A stretch of 64,000 bases of DNA, taken from positions 186,001-250,000 of the forward strand of contig CAKOUO010000001.1 of NCBI GenBank assembly GCA_934120645.1. The letters are read 5' to 3'. Positions 18,748 to 26,907 of the stretch are shown here, one piece after another (the stretch's first letter is position 1; each line of letters opens with the position of its first letter). The notes beneath the pieces are model-generated. The model did not search any database and was not told where the DNA came from. It worked only from the letters and a program-made list of their open reading frames with translations. This DNA comes from an uncultured Clostridia bacterium (GTDB taxonomy: Bacteria; Bacillota; Clostridia; TANB77; CAG-508). The translations under genes were made by a program, and so were the position numbers.

Positions 18748-19747
18748 TTATAAAAATGTAAAAGCCAAATAACTTACTAATGGAAAATGTAAAATCATAA
18801 TTTCCTTGCATTTTCTTTTTCCAATTCCTTTAAAATACATATATTTAAAATATTTATGTATTGGAAAATATATTATTTTTGATTTTTGTGAATTTTCAAA
18901 ATATTGTATTACTTCATTTTCAGTTTTTGCCAATGTATTATTTGATATTTTTTTACTATATTCCTTGCACATTAGAACTCCAGCTAAATATGTATCAGTT
19001 ATTACTTTATGTCTATATTTTAAATAAGATTTATACCCATTTCCATTTTCTTTTTTCCATATTTTCATATTTTGCTTAAAACTTCTACCCCCAAAAGCAT
19101 TATTACCATGAAGTCTATATTCAAATAATTGTTTATCTATACAGTATATGCCTTTTAATTTACTAGCAATATAAAGAGAATGCCAGTCATGAGCAATTGT
19201 ATTTTTAGAAAATGGTATCATTAAATCCTTTACTTGCTTTGTAAATAATTGACTACATCCAATAGCAATATGCCTTGAAAATGGTAAAATATCTTTATTA
19301 TATTTTTCATTTAAAATTGGCATATTTTTATATCTTAAATAACTCTCATGCAATATTTTTCCATTTTCATCAATTTGTTTAGCATCACAATATACCAAAT
19401 CAACATTTTTCTCTTTTAAAAGCTTTAAGCTCTCCTCTATTTTATTAGGATACCAAATATCATCATGATCACTAAAAGCAATATAATCAGACTCTGATTT
19501 TGATAAAACGAACTCAAAATTCTTTGTATATCCGTAAATTATGAGATTGAAAATACAATTCAATCCTACTATCCTTTTGTTCATACTCTTTTAAAAGCGA
19601 CTTTACATCCTCATTTGGTGAACAATCATCTGAAACAATCAACTTAAAATTTTTATATGATTGATTCAAAATACTATCCAACTGCATTTTCAAATATTCT
19701 ATTTTTGTATTATAAGTTGTTAATAATATATCTACTTTATCTTCCAT
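18748..19747 (-). pseudogene. Frameshifted rhamnosyltransferase-like GT2 gene
   Basis: The upstream frame begins MEDKVDILLTTYNTKIEYL after a good ribosome site (AAGGAAAAGG) and carries the GT2 nucleotide site (VSDDCSPNED). It runs off at LYFQSHNL. The other frame then resumes with GYTKNFEFVLSKS and continues through FSDHDDIWYPNK and AHDWHSLY to the end. Removing one base near 19534 restores a single 332-aa protein, so this is one gene with one extra base. The intact product would be a family 2 glycosyltransferase like the one at 2151-3071. No slippery sequence is evident, so a true mutation or a sequencing error is likelier than programmed frameshifting. Confidence 0.85.
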
Positions 19748-19790
19748 ACCTTTTCCTTTAACAAAAGTTCAACATGTGGGTCAACGTGTT

Positions 19791-19932
19791 TGTCAACAGG
19801 TCAACAGGGACAGGCTAAAAATGTTACATTTTTTATGTCCTTTTTTGTCGTTTTTTAGTTTTTTATTTTTCAACATTTTTCGATAATTATATGGAACATT
19901 TTTAGCCTGTCCCCTTTGACCACCTGTTGATC
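19791..19932. repeat. Inverted-repeat element, candidate REP/MITE-like palindrome
   Basis: A perfect 19-bp inverted repeat (19807-19825 and 19895-19913, core GGGACAGGCTAAAAATGTT) is flanked by imperfect extensions built from CAACAGG/CCTGTTG motifs, giving an element of about 142 bp. It fills the gap between the broken glycosyltransferase and the anti-sigma gene. GGGGACR-type palindromes like this occur as dispersed intergenic repeats in many Clostridia and can be associated with REP-type tyrosine transposases. I see no such gene here. Confidence 0.7.
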
Positions 19933-20003
19933 AACCATTGGTCTCTTGGTTTTATTTTACACTTTTTTATCTTATTAATCAATACTTTTTATATAATATT
20001 AAT

Positions 20004-21194
20004 TTACTTAACTGCATAATATTCTTTCCAATAGTTATCCCATACTAAATAATCACTTGTTGAGCCTCCAATTATTTCGCCAGTTGTGCAATCTACAAAA
20101 TAACTATATTGTCCTTTTTGTGTTCTTTCAGCTAAGTTTTCAAATTCATTTTTATTTTCATCATTTTGTACTCCATATTTTAAAACAACAATCCAAACTC
20201 TTCTTACTCTATTGTCTGTTTTATATAAATAGCTTTCATTATCCGGTACATCTGTCTGCATCATAGGCTTATAATAATCATCTGTATATTTTAATCTTGC
20301 ATATGCTTGGCCATTCATTTTTTCAATTCTGAGTTCAGCATTTACTCCAATAATATCTTTAGTTTCAACTTTTCTATCTTCATTTTTAGCAATTTCTATT
20401 GCTTGTTCTTTTGTTATTTCTATTGGATTATTTTCAAATTTATTATTTAAGACACTGTAGTTATATAATTGTTTATCTTTTGCTAAAAAATCTATTTCTA
20501 CTGTTTCATAACTATTAGTTAATCCATCATAAATTTTACTAAATTGTGCATAAAAGTGATACCCAGAATCACCATTACCTTTCCCTTTTTTATCATTTGC
20601 ACGTAATGAAACTAATTTATATTCTCCTTCTTTATATCCAAATTGATTATAAAAATCTTTTGCTACTTCTATTGCTTCTTTTCTAGTGATTGTATAATTT
20701 TCCCATTCTTGATTATATTTTCCTAATGCTAAATTTTCAAATTCTGATGTTTGTGCGTTTATTGATATTATCCATTTATTGTTTGTTTTAAAACAATATG
20801 ATGTCATCATTTTGGTTTGGTCAGGTACATCTGTTGTTTCAACTATTATTTCGTTTGTAAAGCCTATTTCTTTCAACTTTTGTTCGGCTATTTTTTTAGC
20901 TTGTTCTTCTGTAATATATTGTTTTTCTTCAATTGGTTCTTGTTTTGCCTCTTCTAAGCTAATTCTTTCTGGTTCTTTCCATATTTTCTGATATATTTCA
21001 TGTCCTGCAAAGCTAACTCCTCCTGCTATTAATATCCCAGCACATGCTGTTGCACATACTTTTGTAAATTCTATTATTTTATTTTTTGTTTTTGTCTCCT
21101 TATATAATGCACCTTGTATTGTCTGTGTGAATTTTAATGGAACATTTTTATTTTCATTAAATTTTGACTCTATCTTTTTATCTAACTCATCCAT
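20004..21194 (-). CDS. Anti-sigma-factor-like membrane protein with large extracytoplasmic domain
   Basis: 396 aa. A cytoplasmic N-terminal 40 residues (MDELDKKIESKFNENKNVP) is followed by one membrane span (about 45-66) and an extracytoplasmic region of about 330 residues with two PepSY/YcdB-like repeats (EEQAKKIAEQKLKEIGF and KEQAIEIAKNEDRKV). It lies 1 bp downstream of an ECF-type sigma factor gene, and its ribosome site is inside that gene's end. That arrangement is typical of a membrane anti-sigma factor that releases its sigma in response to envelope signals. No zinc anti-sigma motif is seen, so the call rests on topology and context. Confidence 0.72.
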   Translation of the reverse strand: MDELDKKIESKFNENKNVPLKFTQTIQGALYKETKTKNKIIEFTKVCATACAGILIAGGVSFAGHEIYQKIWKEPERISLEEAKQEPIEEKQYITEEQAKKIAEQKLKEIGFTNEIIVETTDVPDQTKMMTSYCFKTNNKWIISINAQTSEFENLALGKYNQEWENYTITRKEAIEVAKDFYNQFGYKEGEYKLVSLRANDKKGKGNGDSGYHFYAQFSKIYDGLTNSYETVEIDFLAKDKQLYNYSVLNNKFENNPIEITKEQAIEIAKNEDRKVETKDIIGVNAELRIEKMNGQAYARLKYTDDYYKPMMQTDVPDNESYLYKTDNRVRRVWIVVLKYGVQNDENKNEFENLAERTQKGQYSYFVDCTTGEIIGGSTSDYLVWDNYWKEYYAVK

Positions 21195-21195
21195 A

Positions 21196-21706
21196 TTAAT
21201 TTTCCTCCTCTAGATATCTTCTTAACTTATTTTTTGCTCTTGATAATTTCGTTTTAATGGTATTTTCATTTTTGTTTAAAATTTTTGCTATTTCCTTTGT
21301 TGTATATCTTTCTAAATAATACAAAGTAACTATTATTCTTTCGACATATTCTAATTTTGAAATTATTATATAAAAATCTATATCTGTTTGTATTTCGTTT
21401 TCTTTAATTTGATTTTCAAAGTCATTTTGTTCATATGATATATTTTCTTTTTTGTTTTTTCTGTATTGTTTATTGCATTTATTTATTAAAATTTTTATTA
21501 TCCATGTTTTAAAATATTGATTATGCTTTAATTTCTTTATTCCTTTATATGCTTCTATCATTGTTTCTTGTACTGTTTCATTTATGTCATCTTCATTGTA
21601 TAATCTTGTTTTTGCAATTTTATATAATTCACTTTGTATATCTAATATTAGTCCGCGTAAAGGCTTGTTTATCTCCTTTTTTGGCTTTTTCTATTAATTC
21701 TTCCAT
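21196..21706 (-). pseudogene. Frameshifted ECF-type RNA polymerase sigma factor
   Basis: From the ATG at 21706, after GGAGGAAACAA, the frame reads MEELIEKAKKGDKQAFTR and then derails. The neighbouring frame continues with LILDIQSELYKIAKTRLYN, followed by the sigma region 2 DDINETVQETMIEAY. Region 4 follows with YYLERYTTKEIAKILN and a helix-turn-helix ending in KLRRYLEEEN. The combined length is one base more than 3n, so one extra base near 21650-21656 explains it. The intact product would be about 169 aa, the normal size for this family. Internal starts could still yield a region-4-only fragment of 121 aa. The upstream 12-bp palindrome may be its operator. Confidence 0.85.
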
Positions 21707-21721
21707 TTGTTTCCTCCATTT

Positions 21722-21733
21722 TCAAACGTTTGA
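21722..21733. promoter_or_regulatory. 12-bp perfect palindrome in the sigma-gene leader
   Basis: TCAAACGTTTGA lies 15 nt upstream of the sigma start and also in the gap shared with the divergent gene. It could be an operator, but a palindrome this short can also occur by chance. Confidence 0.35.
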
Positions 21734-21807
21734 TATCTATTAGAGTTTTTATTTTTAGTAAAAAGTTTCAATTTTATTATATTTTTTTATAAACATTTTT
21801 AAAGCTG

Positions 21808-21836
21808 TTGATTATTAACATAATTTATGCTAATAT
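21808..21836 (+). promoter_or_regulatory. Promoter for the 158-aa orphan gene
   Basis: TTGATT and TAATAT are separated by exactly 17 nt. They lie on the strand of the downstream orphan gene, which starts about 90 nt later. Confidence 0.55.
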
Positions 21837-21882
21837 ATTAACATATCGAGTATATGCTCTCTTAGTAACTATTAACAAGTAA

Positions 21883-21902
21883 CTGGAGGGCAAAACCTCC
21901 AG
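21883..21902 (+). promoter_or_regulatory. 5' leader hairpin before the orphan gene
   Basis: CTGGAGG and CCTCCAG pair around GCAAAA, giving a 7-bp stem 8 nt upstream of the AGGAGG ribosome site. The stem contains a sequence resembling a Shine-Dalgarno, so it may protect the RNA end or tune translation. It resembles the GGAGGGC...ACCTCC palindrome at 62404-62440. Confidence 0.5.
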
Positions 21903-21923
21903 CACAATTTAGGAGGTAACATT

Positions 21924-22400
21924 ATGTGTGATACGTATCAATTCAGATTCGGATGTGACGAAAAACAACTTTCAAGAATCTTTAAAGATTCAGAAATTTC
22001 AAGGGCTTTTGAAACCGCTTTTATGGAGAATTACTGGCTTTTATTAAATCGTTTAAGAGAATATAAAGATTTTATACAATCCCAAAATGTTCCTAACAAA
22101 GATGGTACATTACCTTTTAATTTTGATAACTTAGATGAAGATATAATAATCCAAAATTTCAAGCAGCGTTTACAGGTCCATATCTTGCATCTTGCAATTA
22201 ATGATATTTTTTCATCAAAGTTAAGTATTAGGAACAATATCCTAGAAAGACTCAATGTCAATTTTATTAAAGATAATATTTTAAGTGAACGTCTATTATT
22301 TTCATTTAATGAATCAGTTGGTGTATTAAATCCTAGCACAGGTGTTTATTGCAAAGGCGATGTTCCTGATGAATTCATATCTGAATTTTTACAAAAGTAA
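21924..22400 (+). CDS. Orphan protein of unknown function (158 aa)
   Basis: I do not recognise this family. It is a soluble, probably helical protein with no signal peptide or membrane span, rich in aromatic and charged residues (MCDTYQFRFGCDEKQLSRIF at the N-terminus). The ATG is preceded by AGGAGGTAAC. It has its own promoter, a leader hairpin and a strong terminator, and runs against the genes on both sides. Its codon usage looks visibly less AT-rich than its neighbours, which hints at recent arrival. It is therefore a single-gene transcription unit, like the three genes at 32072-33340. The function is unknown. Confidence 0.75.
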   Translation: MCDTYQFRFGCDEKQLSRIFKDSEISRAFETAFMENYWLLLNRLREYKDFIQSQNVPNKDGTLPFNFDNLDEDIIIQNFKQRLQVHILHLAINDIFSSKLSIRNNILERLNVNFIKDNILSERLLFSFNESVGVLNPSTGVYCKGDVPDEFISEFLQK

Positions 22401-22404
22401 CATT

Positions 22405-22441
22405 AAAGGTAGATATAATGATAATTCTTATATCTACCTTT
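22405..22441 (+). terminator. Terminator after the orphan gene
   Basis: A 13-bp perfect stem, AAAGGTAGATATA against TATATCTACCTTT, with an 11-nt loop and trailing T residues. It lies between converging genes and may work in both directions. Confidence 0.85.
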
Positions 22442-22462
22442 TCACTCATTGTTTTTTTCAAA

Positions 22463-23653
22463 CTATTTTACTAATCTCAAAGTTTCTTTAGCTATCATTA
22501 ATTCCTCATTTGTAGGAATAACATAAACTTTAATTTTTGAATCTGGTGTAGAAATAACTTTTTCTTCCCCTCTCATATTATTAGCGTCAACATCTAATTT
22601 AACACCCATAAATTCTAATTTTTCACAAATACCTTTACGGATATTAATTTGATTTTCACCAATTCCACCTGTAAATATAATGTAATCAACACCATTCATT
22701 GCAACTGCATATTTTGCAACATAACTTGCAATTGTATAATTAAAGTTTTCAACTGCAATTCTAGCATCTGGTTGTCCTTCATTTGAAGCAATTTCTATTT
22801 CTCTAAAATCAGGAACTAAGTTAGACATACCAGAAAGTCCTGATTTTTTATTTAATAAATCTTCCATTTGTGCAGGTGTTAAATTTTCTTTTTTCATTAT
22901 ATATGTTACAACTGATGGATCTAAATCTCCACTTCTTGTAACCATTGGAAGTCCACCAAGTGGTGTTAATCCCATACTTGTATCTACTGATTTTCCGTCT
23001 TTTATAGCACATATACTTGAACCTTGTCCTAAGTGACATGTTACAATTTTTGTACCTTCTAATGATTTATTTTCAACTTCAGCAAGTCTTTGTGATACAA
23101 ACATATGTGATGTTCCATGGAATCCATATTTTCTTACTCCATATTTTTTATAATATTCATATGGTATTGGGTAAATAAATTTATCTTTTGGCATTGTTTG
23201 ATGGAACGCTGTATCAAATACCCCTACCATTGGTTTTCCTGGCATAACTTCTTGACATGCTTTAATTCCTAATATACAAGCTGGATTGTGTAAAGGTGCT
23301 AAGTCTGTATATTCTTCTAGAACTTTTATAACATTGTCATCAATTACAACAGATTCTGCAATTTTTTCTCCACCATGAACTAATCTATGTCCAATTGCAT
23401 TTATTTCGTCTAAACTATCTATTACATTATATTCTGGGTTTGTAAATTGTTTTAATGTAAAATCTATTGCTTCTGAGTGATTGTATGCCGGATTTTTTAT
23501 TTCTATTTTTTGTCCATTTACTTTATGTGTTATAAAAGCCTCTGCTTCTCCTATTCTTTCATATTTTCCAGAAGCCATTACTTCTTCTGTCTCCATATTT
23601 ATTAATTGATATTTTAGTGATGAACTACCACAATTTAATACTAATATTTTCAT
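22463..23653 (-). CDS. ackA: Acetate kinase, second copy
   Basis: Acetate kinase converts acetyl phosphate and ADP to acetate and ATP, the last step of acetogenic fermentation. It is full length at 396 aa, with MKILVLNCGSSSLKYQ, GHRLVHGGE, FDTAFHQTMP, FHGTSHMFV, HLGQGSS, TRSGDLDPSV, FTGGIGEN and TNEELMIAKE. All expected nucleotide and acetate contact motifs are present. It lies 32 bp downstream of another acetate kinase gene and after pta. Motifs shared with that copy indicate a gene duplication. This copy keeps the more usual motif set of the two. Confidence 0.95.
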   Translation of the reverse strand: MKILVLNCGSSSLKYQLINMETEEVMASGKYERIGEAEAFITHKVNGQKIEIKNPAYNHSEAIDFTLKQFTNPEYNVIDSLDEINAIGHRLVHGGEKIAESVVIDDNVIKVLEEYTDLAPLHNPACILGIKACQEVMPGKPMVGVFDTAFHQTMPKDKFIYPIPYEYYKKYGVRKYGFHGTSHMFVSQRLAEVENKSLEGTKIVTCHLGQGSSICAIKDGKSVDTSMGLTPLGGLPMVTRSGDLDPSVVTYIMKKENLTPAQMEDLLNKKSGLSGMSNLVPDFREIEIASNEGQPDARIAVENFNYTIASYVAKYAVAMNGVDYIIFTGGIGENQINIRKGICEKLEFMGVKLDVDANNMRGEEKVISTPDSKIKVYVIPTNEELMIAKETLRLVK

Positions 23654-23685
23654 TCTATTTTTCTCCTTCTACTTTTTTAATAAAT

Positions 23686-24897
23686 TTATGAAACATTTTT
23701 ACACTGTTCCACTTGTTTCATTGTTTCTCTTGCTATCATTAGTTCTTCATTTGTTGGAACTACATAGACTTTTACTTTTGAATCTTTTGCTGAAATTTCA
23801 ACTTCTTCGCCTCTAATTTTATTTTTCTCATCATCTATTTTTACTCCAAAGAATTCTAATTGGTCGCAAATAGCTTTTCTAGATAATGGACCTTTTTCTC
23901 CAACACCTGCAGTAAATGTAAGTACATCAATTCCACCCATAGCAACTGCACATTTTGCAACATATGATGCTGTTAGATAATGATAAATATCCAAAGCCAT
24001 TTGTGCATGTGTTCCACCTGCTAGTGCTTCATTTTCAATGTCTCTAAAGTCTACTGATACACCTCTTGACATTCCATAAACTCCAGACTTTTTATTTAAT
24101 ATATCTTCCATTTGTTGTGGTGTTAGATTTTCTTTTTTCATTAAATATGTTACAACTGATGGGTCCAAATCTCCACTTCTTGTTCCCATTGGTATTCCTC
24201 CAAGTGGTGTAAGCCCCATACTTGTTTCTACAGATTTACCATTTTGAATTGCACACACACTTGCCCCTTGTCCTAAATGACAATTTACTATTTTTAATTC
24301 TTTAATATCTTTTCCCATTATTTCTGCAACTCTATATGCAACATATTCATGAGATGTTCCATGAGCACCATATTTTCTAATTCCATATTTTTTATAATAT
24401 TCATATGGAATTGGGTAAATATATCTTTCCTTTGGAATTGATTGATGGAATGCTGTATCAAATACTGCAACCATTGGAATATTTGGTGCTATTTTTTTAC
24501 AAGCATTTATTCCCAAAATAGCTGCTGGGTTATGCAATGGTGCTAAATCACTACATTTTTCTATTTCAGATATAACATCATCTGTAATAAGAACTGGCTG
24601 AGAATATTTTTCTCCACCTTGAACAACTCTATGACCAATTCCACCTAATTCATCTAAACTTTTAATTACACCATAATGATCATTTGTCAATCTATTAAAT
24701 ACAAATTCTAAAGCTTGTTCATGGTTTGATACACTTTTTTCAAATTTATGTTTTATTCCATTTACTTTATGTGTTAAAAAAGAATTTTGTTGTCCTATTC
24801 TTTCAAAATATCCCTTAACAAGCATTTCTTCTGTCTCCATATCAATCACTTGATATTTTAATGATGAACTTCCAGAGTTTAATACTAAAATTTTCAT
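23686..24897 (-). CDS. ackA: Acetate kinase, first copy, with motif substitutions
   Basis: Full-length acetate kinase of about 403 aa (MKILVLNSGSSSLKYQ, TRSGDLDPSV, TNEELMIARE), but two usually conserved positions differ from the sister copy. It has GHRVVQGGE where HGGE is normal, and FTAGVGEKG where GIGEN is normal. The start is the ATG with AGGAGG 8 nt upstream. A longer in-frame reading would run through the 36-bp inverted repeat and is rejected. It follows pta, giving the order pta-ackA-ackA. Possible meanings are altered substrate range, altered kinetics, or simple divergence. Confidence 0.93.
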   Translation of the reverse strand: MKILVLNSGSSSLKYQVIDMETEEMLVKGYFERIGQQNSFLTHKVNGIKHKFEKSVSNHEQALEFVFNRLTNDHYGVIKSLDELGGIGHRVVQGGEKYSQPVLITDDVISEIEKCSDLAPLHNPAAILGINACKKIAPNIPMVAVFDTAFHQSIPKERYIYPIPYEYYKKYGIRKYGAHGTSHEYVAYRVAEIMGKDIKELKIVNCHLGQGASVCAIQNGKSVETSMGLTPLGGIPMGTRSGDLDPSVVTYLMKKENLTPQQMEDILNKKSGVYGMSRGVSVDFRDIENEALAGGTHAQMALDIYHYLTASYVAKCAVAMGGIDVLTFTAGVGEKGPLSRKAICDQLEFFGVKIDDEKNKIRGEEVEISAKDSKVKVYVVPTNEELMIARETMKQVEQCKNVS

Positions 24898-24916
24898 ATA
24901 AGACCTCCTCTTATCT

Positions 24917-25023
24917 TTTGTCCTTTTGGGGACGTTTCTCAAATGGACATTAACATAATTTATTTTTATTAAATATCGTTTTTTAAATAATGTCCATTTG
25001 AGAAACGTCCCCAAAAGGACAAA
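24917..25023. repeat. 36-bp perfect inverted repeat between pta and ackA
   Basis: The arms 24917-24952 and 24988-25023 are perfect reverse complements, separated by 35 nt of AT-rich sequence. The core is GGGGACGTTTCTC. In RNA this would form a very stable hairpin in the pta-ackA spacer. It could act as a processing or attenuation site, but the arm length also fits a dispersed GGGGACG-type palindrome. Confidence 0.9.
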
Positions 25024-25026
25024 TTA

Positions 25027-26028
25027 TTATTTTTGTGCTTGTACTGCTGTTATCGCAATAACTCCAGCAATGTCTTGATAACTACATCCTCTTGATAAAT
25101 CGTTTACAGGTTTTGCAATTCCTTGGCATAATGGGCCATAAGCTTCTGCTTTTGCTAATCTTTGTACTAATTTATATCCTATATTTCCAGCATCTAAATC
25201 TGGGAATATTAGTACATTAGCTTCACCAGCAACTATGCTTCCTGGTGCTTTTGATTTTGCAACTTCTGGTATTATTGCTGCATCTAATTGTAGTTCACCA
25301 TCTGCTTTTAATTCTGGTTCTTTTTCTTTTAACAATTTAGTTGCTTCTATAACTTTTTCTGTTAATTCTGATTTTGCACTTCCATATGTTGAATAAGAAA
25401 GCATTGCAACTTTTGGTTCTTCACCAACAAGTTGTTTAAAGCTTTTGCTTGATGATATTGCTATTTCGGATAATTCATCTGGATTAGGGTTTGCATTTAA
25501 TCCTGAATCTCCAAATATAAAAGTTCCTTTTTCTCCATATTCACAATTTGGAACAACCATAACAAAAAAAGCTGAAACTAATTTTGTATCTGGTGCTGTT
25601 TTTAAAATTTGTAATGCTGGTCTTAATGTATCTGCTGTTGAATGTGCTGCTCCTGAAACTAATCCGTCAGCTTTAGTTTCTTCATCTTTTACCATTAACA
25701 TACCAAAATATACTGGATTTAGTATTATTTCTTTTGCTTGCTCTAATGTCATTCCTTTATGTTTTCTTAATTCATACAATAAATTGGCATATTTCTCATA
25801 ATCTGGTGATGTTTGTGGTTCTATTATTGTTGCGCCTTCTATATTTACATTATTAGCTTTAGCTTTTTCTTTTATTTCTTTTTCATTTCCTATTAAAATT
25901 ATATTTGCATATTTTTCTTTTAATGCTACTTCTGTTGCTTTTAGTGTTCGTATATCTTCTGCTTCTGGAAGTACAATTGTTTTTATGTCTTGTTTTGCTC
26001 TTTCTTTTATCTTTTCTATGAAATTCAT
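25027..26028 (-). CDS. pta: Phosphate acetyltransferase
   Basis: 333-aa short-form phosphotransacetylase, which converts acetyl-CoA and phosphate to acetyl phosphate. Motifs are typical of the family: LPEAEDIRTLKATE at the N-terminus, VSGAAHSTADTLRPALQI, GDSGLNANPNPDELSEIA and GPLCQGIAKPVNDLSRGC. No N-terminal CobB-like or DRTGG domain is present. It forms an acetate-forming unit with the two acetate kinase genes. The start follows AAAGGAAAG. It is the first gene of this unit in the direction of transcription. Confidence 0.95.
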   Translation of the reverse strand: MNFIEKIKERAKQDIKTIVLPEAEDIRTLKATEVALKEKYANIILIGNEKEIKEKAKANNVNIEGATIIEPQTSPDYEKYANLLYELRKHKGMTLEQAKEIILNPVYFGMLMVKDEETKADGLVSGAAHSTADTLRPALQILKTAPDTKLVSAFFVMVVPNCEYGEKGTFIFGDSGLNANPNPDELSEIAISSSKSFKQLVGEEPKVAMLSYSTYGSAKSELTEKVIEATKLLKEKEPELKADGELQLDAAIIPEVAKSKAPGSIVAGEANVLIFPDLDAGNIGYKLVQRLAKAEAYGPLCQGIAKPVNDLSRGCSYQDIAGVIAITAVQAQK

Positions 26029-26096
26029 TTTTTCTTTCCTTTCATTTTATCTATTATTTTGTCTTTTTTATATTTTTTATTATATATATAAATTGT

Positions 26097-26133
26097 AAAA
26101 AGTACAAGTCTTTTTGAAAAACTTGTACTTTTT
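26097..26133. terminator. Bidirectional-type terminator after the spoIIIA operon
   Basis: A 13-bp perfect stem, AAAAAGTACAAGT/ACTTGTACTTTTT, around an 11-nt loop, with A/T tracts on both sides. On the minus strand it would end transcription from the spoIIIA operon before pta. Confidence 0.85.
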
Positions 26134-26153
26134 ATTTCTTTATAACATTTTTA

Positions 26154-26210
26154 TTATTTTGCTAATACATAAGGGTTTGCTTCAGTTCCATTTCCAGTAG
26201 CTATATCTGT
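26154..26210 (-). pseudogene. C-terminal remnant of a pilin-like surface protein
   Basis: The reverse strand reads DIATGNGTEANPYVLAK followed by a stop, closed upstream by an in-frame stop. It matches the C-terminal tail of the large pilin-like protein at 55340-57301, which ends ISSGTGIDADPYILAKD. No start or upstream coding sequence remains. It is best read as the stub left when a paralogue was lost, lying directly downstream of spoIIIAH. The similarity is short but position-specific, at a protein end, which makes chance less likely. Confidence 0.6.
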
Positions 26211-26222
26211 CTATATTATAAA

Positions 26223-26870
26223 CTATTTATTTGAAATATGTATATTTTCAACTTTAGCATTCATTTCTCTAGAAATTATATTTTGAACTTGAGCAACTTG
26301 CTCTTTGCTTAAAGTATCAGCCCTTATAACAACACTAATACTATCACCATTAACAAAAATAATACTATTTTCAAATCCTTTTGTTTGAATTAAATTTTCA
26401 CAAATCATAATACTATTTTTAGTATTATTAATTTTTGTTATCTCATCAGTTGCTGACTGTTTCTGAGTTTCTAAAGAATTACTACTATTCAAAACTTTTT
26501 CGTAAGTCTCTAACATCTGAGAATACATTGTATCCCTTTCCAATTTTGATGTTGTAAAATAATCATTACTATTTTTTACATTTGTTGTACTTGTTTTTAC
26601 TGCATCATTAGAAACTATATTTTGTGTTGAAGTTGTATTTTCAACTATATTATTATCACTAGTATTATTATTTTCATCAACAGCATTACTACTAACTAAT
26701 TGTGCATCACCAATATTTGCCATTTGTGTTAGTTCTTCTTCACTACTGCTTGTTTGCATTGCACTATTTATACTATCATTATTTGTTGTATAATTTAAAT
26801 ATCCCGCAACTACCAACATCAAAGCAATCGTATAGATAATTATTTGATTTTTCTTAAATAACCTCTTCAT
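26223..26870 (-). CDS. spoIIIAH: Stage III sporulation protein SpoIIIAH
   Basis: 215 aa. An N-terminal membrane span (about 9-25) is followed by a Ser/Thr/Asn-rich linker and a C-terminal ring-building domain related to YscJ/FliF (LERDTMYSQMLETYEKVL and VVIRADTLSKEQVAQVQNII). In Bacillus it is a mother-cell protein that pairs with SpoIIQ to form the channel to the forespore. It is the last gene of the operon, as in other species. The linker is long and low-complexity. Confidence 0.9.
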   Translation of the reverse strand: MKRLFKKNQIIIYTIALMLVVAGYLNYTTNNDSINSAMQTSSSEEELTQMANIGDAQLVSSNAVDENNNTSDNNIVENTTSTQNIVSNDAVKTSTTNVKNSNDYFTTSKLERDTMYSQMLETYEKVLNSSNSLETQKQSATDEITKINNTKNSIMICENLIQTKGFENSIIFVNGDSISVVIRADTLSKEQVAQVQNIISREMNAKVENIHISNK

Positions 26871-26907
26871 ATTTTTACCTCCATGTAAATTAAATTAATC
26901 TTATTTT

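Noticed and set aside
15988..19540. Programmed frameshifting in the broken genes
   Set aside because: No slippery heptamer with a downstream stem or pseudoknot is visible at either site, and the breaks differ in sequence; mutation or sequencing error is simpler.
24898..25014. N-terminal extension of the first acetate kinase gene reading through the 36-bp repeat
   Set aside because: The extension does not match acetate kinases, and a strong AGGAGG lies right before the internal ATG; the extension is an open frame within the inverted repeat.
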